Assembly: GCA_907163345.1 (NCBI GenBank)
Contig: CAJQUN010000974.1
Span: 1 to 64,000, forward strand
Source of the DNA: Haberlea rhodopensis
Lineage: Eukaryota > Streptophyta > Magnoliopsida > Lamiales > Gesneriaceae
Direction of reading: 5' to 3'
DNA length: 64,000 nt
Shown here one piece after another: positions 44,752-56,930 of the stretch (position 1 is its first letter; each line of letters starts with the position of its first letter). The translations under genes and the position numbers were made by a program. Under the pieces are notes generated by a model, which saw only the letters and a list, made by a program, of their open reading frames with translations, was not told the DNA's origin and did no database searches.

Positions 44752-46116
44752 CCTCATCTCCCACCGGCAAAGGCAAGACAATCCTCACTGAACCCCTCTC
44801 TTCTAAACCCAAGTCAGCCGCTCAAACAGCCATCGACATCGCCATGGAAGATGTTGAAGAAAAGGTGAAGGAGCTCACTGTGGTATTTGACGAATATGTT
44901 GAATACAGAACGATCAACCACATTGATCAGTTCTTCGGAAAGCTGCGAAGACTCCAAAAGATGGAACAAGAAGTCCTTAAGGGGACAGAGACTGATGACG
45001 TCAGAATTACTATGCATCGCAAAGGTCTGTTCTAGGCTAACCAAAGATTCAGACTGGCAAACTTGCTCATTGCAGCTAAGAAGGCGAATTTTGATCCGAG
45101 CAATCCGACTGCCAAAGATGTGGTGCCGTCATTGCTCAGCTGGAAATGGATGTTCATGCTCTTCACTTGGCTGTTCGTTTTCAACGACATAAGCTCAACA
45201 TATCCACTCCAGTTCCCAGCCCGGATCACCCATCTGCGAGCAAGACATTGGCCGAACCATTCATTAAGCCAATCGCTTCTGATTCAGCGGAGCAGATAGC
45301 GAAGCAGAGAGCGGAGCAGCCACTGACTAATGCTCCCTCTGCAGATGAGACTGAAGCAATGGATGTCTTGTTGGACTCTCCAACAACTTCCATCCCTTTT
45401 GGACTCCCAGTCTCCCAAATTCAGCATAGTCCAACCGCCGAACATACAACAATCATCTCCCCAGACTTCGTCGATCCGGATCTGGTGGTGTCAACTGTTG
45501 TTGCCGCATTACAGGTTGAGGAGCCTACCAGACCTATAACTCCTCCGGATCAATCTGCTGAAGATATGGCATTTTTAGAAGAAATTTCATCGGACTTGGT
45601 CACCTTGATCCGGTCCGAAACACGCCAATCTGCCATGACTTCACTTATACCAATTGCCGCAGAAGTTGATCATGCCTTGTCGTCATCTGATCTCTCTCCA
45701 AGCCGTTTATCTGATGAAGCTCCATCTCTGGCCAAGTCCCTTCAACACCTTCCGGATAACTGTCTATCTCTCTCTCAATGAGTCATAGAAGTTCATCAAA
45801 GTCAGAGGACTACATTCTTGGATTTTGAATCCTTCAAAGAGAAGATGACAGCCAACATTAGCAGCATTCAGAGCGGAAGAATGATCTGTTCTCTCAGCAA
45901 GCTACATATAAAAACAGTCTGAGAAAAGAACAGATCGAGCTGGCCACTGAAGTTTGAGCCTCCGTCGCCAAGTCCCTTCTTGCTCAAGACACTCGTCTTG
46001 ATGCTATCAGCGCTCAGCTCGCCCAGATTGTCGACTTTCTTCAAGAGATTGCTGCTGACAAAAAGGGGGAAAAGAGAAATAACTTCAAGCCACCTCAGTC
46101 TTCAGCAAGAATGTAG
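44752..46116 (+). pseudogene. Element A 3' ORF, second part
   Basis: Resumes with SPTGKGKTILTEPLSSKPKS and EYVEYRTINHIDQFFGKL. There is a stop near 45034 and a frame change, then an open segment 45146-45781 (Ser/Thr/Pro-rich, DLVVSTVVAALQVEEPTRP). A stop follows at 45779. The C-terminal heptad-like tail is readable in shifted frames to a TAG at 46114. It parallels the B 3' ORF. Confidence 0.75.
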
Positions 46117-46371
46117 CGGTCTATCTATAAGTCAGACTGTCTGTAATTGTATATAAGATTTTTGCTCAATAAAAATCAGAGTTCTTAGTTAAGTCCTCGT
46201 TCTTTTATTTTGAACTAAACAACTTAATCAATCCGAACTTCAACTTAACTGTGTTCATTTATTTTGAACAAGAAGAAGTAATTGATCCGCAAGTATACGC
46301 TTCAGAGTTCTTAAGAGACTGAATAAAAAGATTTAGAAGCTAGGTTTTGTCATCATCAAAAAAGGGGAATT
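46117..46371 (+). other. Element A 3' leader and polypurine tract
   Basis: Non-coding. Just before the 3' LTR lies AAAAAAGGGGAATT (about 46358-46371), matching the tract in B. Confidence 0.7.
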
Positions 46372-47458
46372 TGTTAGTTCTGGATTTTAAAGATGACAAA
46401 ACAAATCAGAAAGGATCGATAGAAATCAGACTGACCAGATCAATTGCTCAAAACAGATCAAGCTGATATGGTATATTGCAAAATCAGAACGGATCGATGA
46501 ACATCAGCCTGACCAGATCGAAGCTTCAGAACATCTCAACTATTATCAGAGCAGACAAGGTTGTATAAGCTTCGCTCTTCAGTATGAATCATTAACGGCT
46601 ATTTATTGAAGCATTTAATGTTGCAATTAATGCTAAAAAAGACCAAGGACTGAAGATTACCATAAAAGGTAAAAAGACAAAGAAGAGCTCATCTGACAGT
46701 CGCCGAAAGCATGAACCAGAATGGCAAGTGCCCAAAAGAATAAGACTGTAGCTTACTCAGAGTTTGAGCAGAGTCAAAAGTTGCACATAAAGGGAAATAA
46801 TGTCGTTGGTACATGCAACTATATAAGGATGCAACAGAAGAGCTCAAAAGAGAGTCTGAGAAATCGAAAAACGCAAAAGAAAGCAAAACAGCACAAGCTT
46901 ACAAGCTCAGACATTCTCGAGCCGAAAATATTCATAAGCACAATCATATTGTAATATTTGATCATATTAGGATCATTGTGTGCATAGACTAAAGTCTATC
47001 TTTTGTATTCTGTACTAAGATAGAGAAGTGAGAATCAATTGTAACTGTCACACAGAGTGTGTCTGAACAGATCGAGAGACTAGGAGTTTCAGTCTGGTAG
47101 TGAGGTAAATCCAGCTGAATCGGGTTTGTACAACAGGATTGTATAAATCAAAGTCTTCTAGTGGAATCCTTCCTTAATTGGAAGAAGGGGAAACGTAGAA
47201 GGATTACACCACCTTCGAACTTCCAGAAACATATTCTGTCTTTTATCATTCTGCACTCGTTATACTATTCAAGCCATCGAGCCGTTCTTACTAATCTAAG
47301 AACAGACCGTTCCACACTAAAATACTCAGTGGCCTGTTCTGCAGAAACGTTGATTAAGAAACAGATTTCTTTCACTACCTGAGAGAAATCACAAAGGATT
47401 ATTTTTAATAGGAGTGTTCATTCACCCCCCCTCTAAACACTCCGGACCGATCCTAACA
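46372..47458 (+). repeat. 3' LTR of element A
   Basis: 1087 bp, TGTTAG...CTAACA, partner of 18201-19293, followed by the target duplication tcctg at 47459-47463. Confidence 0.92.
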
Positions 47459-48530
47459 TCCTGATTAGTTGGTTTTTGATTTTGATTGATAGGATGTCTT
47501 AGTTGTGGAGTCTTAAGTTGTGTATGATTGAATTGTGAGGCCGATGATGAAAAATTGCTGAAATTTTGAACACGTAGTTCGCTATGTTCGCGAAGCTTAT
47601 AATTTTATTAACCAGTTGATTGTCACTTGAAGTTGAATGTGATCTAAGTGTACATATAAATGATATTGACAATTTTTGTAATTGATTTGGGCATTTATTC
47701 ATTGATACATATTGCCATAGTAGCCCTATTTGAGCTTAAAAGTAAAATGAGTGGACTCAAATGAATTGCATGTCTATTGTAGATTCTCATTCAAAATTTT
47801 TTTTTCCGGTATTACCTTGGTTTTGAGACAATAATCGAGCACGATAGTCAAATCATACAATTTGAATGTGAATTGAGAAAAGTCTAGAACTTGCTTGAGT
47901 ATCCTTCGAGGCGAAATACAGACTTTAGATGGCCTAGGGATGATCTAGGCAATTTTTGAACAGTTTGAGCATTTCGAGCCACCTAATAACATCATTGATT
48001 CCTTAATAACCCCCTTTGAGCTTATTGAAAATCGAATGGTATGTGTAAAAGCACATAAAAACCCCCATTCATCATCATTTCAAAATCCCACATCAACCGC
48101 CTTGTTGGTAGCTTATATACTATTTCCTATCCTCAAGGGAGTAAGTCCTTATTGCGCTTTTAAAAGTCAATTATCTCCCATGTTCATAATTGAAAAATAT
48201 ATCGGGAGTAACAATGAAAAAAGGGCATTGATGCATAGAGAAAAGTGGAAGAGATAAAAGTGATTGAAAGAATGAGGTGGATGAAAAAAGAGGGTGAATT
48301 GAAAAGACAAAAATGATGATTGTCAATAAAAGGAATTGAATTAGGAGATGAGAGTTCACAACAATGCTACATTTAACTTACTCTCTTGTTTTGAATATCT
48401 TATCCTTTTATTGAAGCCATGAGCCAAAGTCATACAATATAAGCTAATTAAGACCTATTGACCGAGTAATATTCGTCCAATATACTAGTGGAGAAGGTTA
48501 CAAAAGTTAAGCTTATGGACTCTCGAGAGC
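47459..48530 (+). mobile_element. Athila remnant, right part (3' untranslated region)
   Basis: Continues the Athila sequence interrupted at 18200. Non-coding, but alignable by eye with D 59200-60500: for example 'gaggcgaaat', the block around 'ggcaatttttgaacagtttgagc' and 'agtggagaaggt' occur in the same order in both. The right boundary with the minus-strand LTR piece is approximate. Confidence 0.55.
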
Positions 48531-49169
48531 CATGTTTGACGAGTATGTGTTGACAACTACACACACGGCCTTCGTTTGTGATGAAATCCTTGCCCTTGGA
48601 ATCCTAGCAGCCTCCTCAATGTGTCTTCCCCTTGAAAGAGTGTCAAAAGTCCCTAATATGATTAGGGTAGCCGCCTCTTATACTTTGGGTCCGCTAATTT
48701 TAATTGGGCTTTAATTACGCAGCGATCGATCGCCTATTTCATAGCGATCGGTCGCCGCATCTTTTTTTTTTCCAGAAATCCAGTCTTAGCGATCGATCGC
48801 TGCTTTCATAGCGAACGATCGCCAATACGCAAAATTTGTTTCCCAACACACTGTCTCTAGAGATCAGTCGCTCCTTCGTGGGGGATCGGTCGTTGCCTGT
48901 TTTCTACAGAGATCGATCTCTGTATTTGTAGAGACTGATCTCTACTCCAATTCTTCTTCGTGGCTCATCTTTTCATCATTCCTTTGACTTGCCTTCATCT
49001 TGTTCCACCATTTTCTTGTTATTCCATGCTCTTTCCATCATCTTATTCTTTATCATCACCTAACTTCCTAAAAACACAAAAAGAACACAAAACGCATAAT
49101 TCAGATCGAAAAACCAACATCAATCCAAAAGAAAAGAAAGAAATAATAAGTGCAAAAATGCACTTATCA
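48530..49169 (-). repeat. Athila/Tat-type LTR piece, minus orientation
   Basis: On the minus strand it starts TGATAAGTGCATTTTTGCAC at 49169, a typical opening of this LTR class. It is preceded (49170-49210) by the equally typical internal end 'tttgctcgggatcagcaaaa...taagtttaggggg'. A TATA-like TATAAG (48677-48682, minus) lies downstream of a palindrome array. Its 3' end and partner LTR are not seen. Confidence 0.65.
48722..48943. repeat. Diverged palindrome array in the minus-strand LTR
   Basis: Eight sites start at 48723, 48745, 48790, 48812, 48861, 48883, 48910 and 48932, with steps 22, 45, 22, 49, 22, 27 and 22. Two are exact CGATCGATCG. The others are variants such as CGATCGGTCG and AGATCGATCT, several of which keep dyad symmetry in the flanks (CAGAGATCGATCTCTG). 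Confidence 0.85.
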
Positions 49170-50002
49170 AACCCCCTAAACTTAGATTTTTGCTGATCCC
49201 GAGCAAAATTAAGAACAAAAGAAAAGAAACAAATATGAAAACAAAACAAATTCAAAAGAGTCAAGTTGTGCAACGATCAATCATGATTGGCCTCAGAGAT
49301 TCATGGTCTAGTATTTAACTCAATTTTCATGCCACCCTCAATCAAAAGAGATTTTGGTTCACATATATCAATAGGGTTTTTCATGGTATTATTTGGTTTC
49401 AAACTTATTGTCCAATAGAATTATAGGCTTATAACAAGAATTGACAATATTAATCAAAGTAATGATGCGACTTTTATCTGGGGACGGGGAATAGCTTCCA
49501 TATCGTTTTGTTTCTCTTACTTTCGTTCGTTTATGAATGTCTCAAACATGTCTATGCGTTTTATGAATTCTAGGATGAACTAATCCCTTCTTTCTAGGGG
49601 GAAGACGTAGCTTGATTGGATATTATGTTTTGGTTTGATTGATTTACATATTATGATTTATCACATGGTTTATTTGTGTTTTCTTGCTTTGAATGCAATT
49701 TAATTGACTGGCCATTGATTTAATTGTAATATTTGTTTGTGATCTATCACTCGGGAGAGTGGATTGTGAACAGAACATAGGAAAACACATCGTGGAAGTT
49801 TATATCATTGACAAGAGTATAACTCCATTGAAGCCTTTGAAATAATTATTATGTCAATATTGTTTAATATTTAATCTTAGATAGGGATATCAAGGTTGGT
49901 ATTGAATGATAATTTCTACTATCACTTGGGAAAGGAGTAGGAAACACTTAAGAATTCTTGGCTACTAAACTAGATAAATCTATAATAAATTGCTCATAAG
50001 AA
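49170..50002. other. Fragments of Athila/Tat non-coding DNA
   Basis: 49170 to about 49440 is the internal 3' end belonging to the minus-strand LTR. About 49500-50002 looks like a plus-strand LTR interior ('gaattctaggatgaactaatccc', 'cactcgggagagt') cut off by element D. There are no genes, and the boundaries are uncertain. Confidence 0.4.
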
Positions 50003-50238
50003 TGATAAGTGTCATTTTTACACTTATATTTGCATATATTTCTTGCGATTTTTATAGTGATTCTTGGAAGATTTTATACTTTTGGTTGTGTTTTGTTGTA
50101 TTTCCAGGAATCCAGTAGAAGTGCAAGAAATACTGAAAAAACCCCCGTTTTATGGACTAGGAGGTGGAACTATGACAGTACGAGGCAACCCGTGGGAAAA
50201 GATGTCAAAATGACTTAAAAAATTGATAAAAGCTTCAG

Positions 50239-50450
50239 GCGATCGATCGCCTATTTCGAAGAGATCGATCGCCTGAAGCCAGTGAGCTCGTGGAATTTTT
50301 CAAGCGATAGGCGATCGATCGCAACAAATCAGGCGATCGATCGCCTCGGGGCAGAACATATAGGCGATCGATCGCCTATCTTGAGAGACCGATCGCCGAG
50401 GAGAAAAAGCTGAAGGCGATCGATCGCCTATTTTGAAGAAATCGATCGCG
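50239..50450. repeat. Palindrome array, element D 5' LTR
   Basis: Eight sites at 50240, 50262, 50312, 50334, 50365, 50386, 50417 and 50439, with steps 22, 50, 22, 31, 21, 31 and 22. Five are exact CGATCGATCG and three are variants (second members of pairs: AGATCGATCG, AGACCGATCG, AAATCGATCG). Confidence 0.93.
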
Positions 50451-50534
50451 TGCAGAGTTCCAGAATTAAAAACTTCCTTAATTAAGTTTTGGGGCTATTT
50501 TTGGTACCAGATTCTTTGGGCTCGGGAGGAGACA

Positions 50535-50543
50535 TATAAAAAG
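50535..50543 (+). promoter_or_regulatory. TATA box of the D 5' LTR
   Basis: TATAAAAAG in the middle of the LTR, repeated in the 3' LTR near 61036. The RNA start would be expected about 30 bp downstream; this is inferred. Confidence 0.55.
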
Positions 50544-51506
50544 AGGTTTTAGGTCATTAGAAGGCTTCTTTCACCTCTGGATAGGCAGCCACCCTTTGGA
50601 AGAGAAGATTCAATCAAGACGATTCAAGGAACGCAGCTAGAGACCGGAACAACGGATCGACGCACGATTCAACATCGAGTGTTTACTAGTATTTCTGAAC
50701 TTTTGTTTAGTTTTATTTTCGAATTCCAATGTTTATAATGTTGTTAGATATTATAAAACGTTGTTTTTCCGTTAATATGCTAGGCTAAGTTTGTTATCGA
50801 GACAAGGGGATCTTGTGTATGAACCCACAGTTTTAATTCTAGTTTTTGATTGAGTTTTTGTTATTTTTGAGTTTATGTTATGCTGTTAATGCTTTTGAAG
50901 AATTAGCTACTCTTTGAATGTTGTTAGTTTGCAATTGAGATCGAGAGATGATTTTGTAAAACGGAACCAATAACATAAACCGTGGATTTCAGACCGAGAT
51001 CGAGAGATGACGTCAAATACACGAGTGATAGCTATAGATATCTAGTAATCGAAGGCTAAGGGTTTTCATAGAACGTATGCAACATTGAATTGTTAAATAA
51101 GTGAACGAGAGTTACTTACTGCAATTCAGTGTTAGGTTTAATATAGCTCGAGAGAGTATATTGGATATAATCGGAAAACTTGTCACCTTAGATGCATTAA
51201 TTTTAATTAGAACTAGTAGGTAAATTGTGGGGGATTACTCAAGTGAACCGAAGTCTCGATATTTATCTCTACTGTTTATTATCTTAATTCTCCGTGGTGC
51301 GTTGAATATTGGAGTTGATTAAATTAGTTCATCTTTCAACCAGTTTCGTAGGTTAAATATAGAACGCTAGTTAAATTTGGTAATTACTACTAGTCCTCGT
51401 GGGTTCGACAATCCTTACTTCTAGATCATTATACTAAAACTTGACACCGTGCACTTGCGGTAGAATCGCTCGAAATAACTGTTTAAAATAAAAGCGATCA
51501 AGTTTT

Positions 51507-51524
51507 TGGCGCCGTTGCCGGGGA
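51507..51524 (+). other. Primer binding site of element D
   Basis: TGGCGCCGTTGCCGGGGA, six bases after the LTR. This sequence is the usual PBS of Athila/Tat elements (tRNA-Asp type, as I recall). Confidence 0.85.
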
Positions 51525-51756
51525 CTAGTTTAAGTAATATTATAAGAGATTAGTTGACTATAATTTAGCCATTTTTTATTTTATAATTATTTTTATTACG
51601 GTTTATACGATTTCATTACTGTTCTTCCTTCGTTGTGTTGAATTTTGCAGGGAGTTGTCTTTGTAGTGCCTGCTACGAAGTGACAGACCTATATTAGAGC
51701 CACTCGACTTAGAGATTGAACGAACTTCCAGAAGACTTCGAAAAGAAACAAGAGAG

Positions 51757-52977
51757 ATGGCTGAGAACAATCGAGGGAATGGTGAACAACATAATGATGA
51801 AGTGCCAATTATAAGGTCCATGATGGACTATGCACAACCATCTTTTCAAGGCACCATGTCTAGCATCACAAGACCAAGGATTCAGGCTAATAACTTCGAG
51901 ATCAAGCCTGCCATAATTCAGATGATTCAACACTCTGTGCAATTCGGAGGATCGCCTGCTGATGATCCTAATGCTCATATCTCCAACTTTTTGGAGATAT
52001 GCGACACGTTCAAGCACAATGGCATCACTGACGACGCCATCAGGTTACGTCTCTTTCCCTTTTCTTTGAATGACAAAGCTAAGAGCTGGTTGAATTCATT
52101 GCCTGCAGGGTCGATCACTACTTGGGAGGGGATGGCTCAAGCCTTCCTATCAAGATACTTTCCCCCTTCCAAGACAGCTAAGATGCGTAATGATATCACC
52201 ACATTCATGCAACATGATCCGGAAACTCTATATGAAGCTTTGGAGCGCTTCAAGGATTTACTTTGAAGATGCCCACATCATGGCCTTCCGATTTGGCTTC
52301 AGGTACAAACATTTTACAATGGTTTATTTTCTGCTAATAGATCCATGATTGATGCAGCAGCAGGAGGTACGATTATGAGGAAGTCACCTGAAGAAGCTTA
52401 CACACTTTTGGAAGAGATGGCATCCAACAGTTACCAGTGGCAGTCCGAAAGGAATGTGCCTAAAAGACCGATTGGGATGCATCAAATTGATGAGGTGACA
52501 TCTATACAAGCTCAGTTGGAGGCATTGCATAAGAAAATGGATAGCTTGAGCATGACAGCGATGCAAGCTCAAGTAGTCATATGTGAATTATGTGGAGGCA
52601 ACCATCAGAGTACAGAATGCCAAGCAGGTAATCCTTTTGTGCAATCTACTGAAAATGCTAACTTTGTAGGAAACAGGCCACAACAGGGTAACTCTTACTC
52701 CAACAATTATAACCATCCGTGGAGGAATCATCCAAACTTCTCTTGGTCTAACCAAAAGAATGTTTTGAATCCACAACCTCCACCGGGTTATCAATCAAAG
52801 TCGAGTATGGAAGAGTTGCTGACCAAGTTTATTACATCAACGGAGAATAGAATGCAGAACCAGGATGCATCAATAAAGAACTTGGAGACTCAAGTGGGAC
52901 AGTTGGCGAATATTTTGTCAGGAAGAATGCAAGGACCTTACCTAGCGATACCGAGAAAAATCCAAAGGAGCAAGTAA
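51757..52977 (+). pseudogene. Element D gag
   Basis: The ATG at 51757 opens MAENNRGNGEQHNDEVPIIR. The gag core (FEIKPAIIQMIQHSVQFGG; MAQAFLSRYFPPSKTAKMRN) runs to a TGA at 52264 that sits where related sequence suggests Arg (CGA to TGA). The same frame continues 52267-52977 with a zinc knuckle CELCGGNHQSTEC (about 52581-52619). A single-base loss near 52937, in a C run, moves the protease into the next frame. Gag forms the particle shell. Confidence 0.88.
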
Positions 52978-54292
52978 AGGCTATATCATTGAGAAGTGGT
53001 AAGCAGACCGGATCACCCACTGAGGAGAAAGAGGAAGTTGAGGAAGTACAAATAGAGGAAAGTGAACAGACTGAAGCAGACGTTGAAGCTAAAGGTAAGT
53101 CTTCTATCAAGACACCCATCACACCACCAATGCAGGTACAAATCCCACCTCCTTTTCCCGCTGCATTAAAAAGAGCTAAGGTAGATGCAAGTTTTGCAAA
53201 ATTTCTTGAAATTTTTAAGAAATTACATATCAATATACCATTTGCTAATGCTTTACTTCAAATGCCTAGTTATGCTAAGTTTTTGAAGGAAATTTTATCG
53301 AATAAGCGGAAATTAGGAGAGCATGAGACGGTAAGTTTAACAGAGGATTGTTCAGCGATTGTGCAAAACAAATTGCCTCCTAAGTTAAGAGATCCAGGGA
53401 GTTTCTCTATACCCTGCACCATTGTCTCTATTTCATTTACTAAATCTTTGTGTGATTTGGGTGCGAGTATTAATTTAATGCCACTATCAATTTTCAGGAA
53501 GTTGGGATTAGGCGAGCCTAAACCCACTACAATGTCACTTCAACTGGCGGATAGATCTATCACCTACCCACGAGGACTCATCGAGGATGTACTTGTCAAG
53601 GTGGATAAATTCATTTTCCCGGTGGATTTTCTCGTGTTAGATATGGAAGAAGATGTTGAAATGCCCTTGATCTTGGGAAGACCATTCTGGCCACTGGCAA
53701 AGCACTCATAGATGTGCATCAAGGGAAGTTGATCCTCCGTGTAGGGGAGGATCAAGTTACTTTTAATGTTTTTAAAGCTATGAAACACCCTCATGACGAG
53801 CATATGTGTTTTAGTATTGACCATGTTGATGTGTTATCTGACATGATATTTCGAACAGAATGCAAGGATGTAGTGGAAGCTTATCTCACTAATGATGAGG
53901 ACATGCTTGAGAATGAAGAAGAACAAGAGATAGTTGCTCAGATGCGAGCTAACCCTCCTTACATTAGACGTCAAAGCAATAATTTAGGAGAGTTGGGAGA
54001 AAGGGACATCAAGCCACAGAAATCTTCAATTGAAGAACCACCCAATCTTGAACTCAAGACACTACCAACTCACCTCAAGTATGTTTATTTGGGTAATAGT
54101 AATTCTCTACCAGTAATTGTGTCTTCATCTTTGACAGGTATTGACGAAGAGAAGCTCCTTAGGATTTTGAGGGAGCACAAGCAAGCCTTTGCATGGAAAG
54201 TGGCGGACATAAAAGGAATAAGCCCATCGATGTGCATGCATAAAATTCTGATGGAAGACACTTACAAGCCGTTGGTGCAAAACGCCGTTTGA
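52978..54292 (+). pseudogene. Element D protease region
   Basis: 52989-53711 covers an acidic linker, FAKFLEIFKKLHINIPFANA and the aspartic protease block LCDLGASINLMPLSIFRKLG, in which the catalytic Asp of D-x-G-A is present. A 1-nt loss near 53690 (GRPFLATGKA context) shifts into 53714-54292, which leads to the RT N-terminal part with AWKVADIKGISPSMCMHKI. Compared with the Athila remnant at 16769-17365, D keeps the Asp that is His there. Confidence 0.85.
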
Positions 54293-56930
54293 ATCCAAAG
54301 ATGCAAGAAGTAGTCAAGGCGGAAGTGATTAAGCTACTCGATGCAGGTATTATCTATCCTATCTCAGATAGTGCATGGGTGAGTCCGGTGCAATGTGTAC
54401 CAAAGAAGGGAGGTCTGACTGTTATTACTAATGAAAAGAATGAATTAATACCTACTAGAACAGTCACTGGTTGGAGAGTCTATATTGACTATAGAAAACT
54501 TAATGAAGCTACACGTAAGGATCACTTTCCCCTCCCCTTCATTGATCAAATGATAGAGAGACTAGCTGGGTATGATTATTATTGCTTCCTAGATGGGTAT
54601 TCGGGATATAATCAGATAGCAATTGCACTTGAGGACCAAGAGAAGACCACCTTCACTTGTCCTTATGGTACATTTGCATTTAGGAGAATGCCTTTTGGGT
54701 TATGTAATGCACCGGCTACATTTCAAAGATGCATGATGTCGATATTCCATGACATGGTAGGAATGTTTTTAGAAGTATTCATGGATGATTTTTCTGTGTT
54801 TGGAAATTCATTTGATGCATGCCTGCATAATCTTGATCTCGTATTGACAAGGTGTGAGGAGAACAGCTTAGTACTAAACTGGGAGAAGTGTCACTTCATG
54901 GTAAAAGAAGGAATAGTCTTGGGCCATAAAATATCCCAAAAGGGTATTGAAGTGGATCGAGCAAAGGTACAAGTGATACAGGAACTACCTCCACCAGTAT
55001 CAGTGAAGGGAATTCGCAGTTTCTTAGGCCATGCTGGGTTCTATAGACGATTTATAAAGGATTTTTCTCAAATTTCAAAACCTTTATCTCACTTGTTGAC
55101 TAAAGAAGCACCATTAATGCTGATTGTTTGCAGGCATTTGAGACACTAAAGGACAGATTGGTCACAGCACCTATTTTGATAGCACCTGACTGGGATATAC
55201 CATTTGAGTTGATGTGTGATGCAAGTGACACAGCTGTCGGAGCAGTATTGGGACAAAGAAGGAATAAGGCATTTCACACTATTTACTATGCTAGTAGAAC
55301 GTTAAATGAGGCACAACAGAACTATGCCACCACTGAGAAAGAACTTCTAGCAGTAGTATTTGCCTTCGATAAATTTCACTCTTATCTTTGTCTATCAAAA
55401 GTCATTGTGTACACTGATCACTCGGCACTGAAGTATCTTCTTGCTAAAAAGATGCTAAACCACGTTTAATCCGATGGATTCTTTTAATGCAAGAATTTGA
55501 CTTAGAAATTAAGGATAAGAGGGGAGTAGAGAACGTAGTGGCGGATCATTTATCTAGGATTGATTTTGAGATTGAGAAACATGATAATGAGGTGGAAGAG
55601 ATCAATGAAAAATTCCCCGATGAACAGCTCTTTCAAGTTCTTGCCCTACCCTGGTATGCCGATTTTGCAAACTATCTGGTTAGTGGTATCCTCCCACAAA
55701 TGACATTTTATCAAAAAAAGAAATTCTTATCTGATGTTAAACACTACATGTGGGAGGAACCATTGTTGTTCAAAGTTTGTGCAGATAACATGATCGGGAG
55801 GTGTGTTCCAGAGGAGGAGATGTCATCTATATTGAGCCATTGTCATGATCGCGAGGTAGGGGGACACATGGGTCCAACCAAAACTGCTGCCAAGGTACTG
55901 GAATCTGGATTTTATTGGCCTACATTATTTAAAGATGCATACAGGTATGTTTCAGCTTGTGATATGTGTCAACGAACTGGTAACATTTCTAGGAGACAGG
56001 AGATGCCCTTGAACAACATTCTTGAATGTGAATTGTTCGATGTTTGGGGCATCGATTTTATGGGACCATTTCCAGTTTCATGTTCACACTACTATATTCT
56101 AGTTGCGGTCGATTATGTGTCAAAGTGGGTTGAGGCTGCAGCTTCTCGCACTAATGATGCTAGAGTGGTGGTGCAATTTTTGAAAAAAACATATTTTTAC
56201 TCGATTTGGCACGCCTCGGGCAATCATTAGTGACGCTGGGTCACATTTTTGCAACAAACTTTTTGACACACTCTTAAGCAAATATGGAGTCACCCACAAA
56301 GTTGCAACACCTTATCATCCACAAACTTGTGGGCAAGTAGAAGTGTCGAATAGGGAAGTAAAACGCATTTTAGAAAAAACTGTCAATACTTCTCGAAAAG
56401 ACTGGTCCTTACGGTTAGATGACGTTTTATGGGCATATAGAACTGCATATAAAACACCTATTGGCACCACACCATATAGGTTAGTTTTTGTAAAAGCATG
56501 TCATCTTCCGGTTGAACTGGAACATAGAGCATATTGGGCAATAAAGAATCTAAACTTTGATTTCACTGCTGCAGGTGATCACCGTCTCCTCCAAGTGAAC
56601 GAAATGGAAGAGTTTCGGAACCAATCATACGAGAATTCCAAGATCTATAAAGAAAAGACAAAAAAATGGCATGACGCAAGGATCAGTCAACGTGATTTCA
56701 AGGAAGAAGATATGGTGTTATTATTTAACTCCAAATTAAGGCTGTTTCCAGGCAAGCTTAAATCTCGTTGGTCCGGACCATTCCGTATTTCCAAGGTGTT
56801 TCCTTCGGGTGCAATCGAACTCTATGATCCAACCAAGGGAACGTTCACAGTGAATGCACAGAGATTGAAGCACTACCACGGGCATGATTTCAGTATACCG
56901 GAGTGCACCACCGTCCATTTTGTTGAATGA
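54289..56930 (+). pseudogene. Element D RT, RNase H and integrase
   Basis: 54289-55149: RT with WRVYIDYRKLNEATRKDHFP, MPFGLCNAPATFQRCM and the FMDD active site (54781), then FLGHAGFYRRFIKDFS. 55128-55469: RNase H with LMCDASDTAVGAVLGQ, TTEKELLAV and VYTDHSALKYL. 55487-56230: HHCC zinc finger (HCHD...CDMCQ) and integrase start WGIDFMGPFP. 56343-56930: the rest of integrase, with the DAGSHF block and the Glu region (HPQTCGQVEVSNRE) just upstream in a shifted frame. Four breaks (about 54270, 55113, 55452, 56188) are each explained by one base, mostly in A or T runs. Confidence 0.9.

Larger units (their letters stand above)
18201..47458 (+). mobile_element. Element A: SIRE-like Ty1/copia retrotransposon, split by elements B and C
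   Basis: LTRs at 18201-19293 and 46372-47458 (TGTTAG...CTAACA) are flanked by the 5-bp duplication tcctg. After removing B (19900-30520) and C (35828-44746), A is about 9.7 kb. Order: 5' LTR, PBS, gag, protease, integrase, RT, RNase H, extra 3' ORF, purine tract, 3' LTR. That domain order (INT before RT) is Ty1/copia. The long LTR and the extra ORF after RNase H fit the SIRE/Maximus lineage, which is an inference. Coding regions hold several stops and frameshifts plus a deletion at about 35065. Confidence 0.85.
50003..51500 (+). repeat. 5' LTR of element D
   Basis: 1498 bp, TGATAAGTG...GCGATCA. A TATA box (TATAAAAAG, 50535-50543) lies about 85 bp downstream of the palindrome array, so the array occupies the putative U3 enhancer position. 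Confidence 0.88.
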
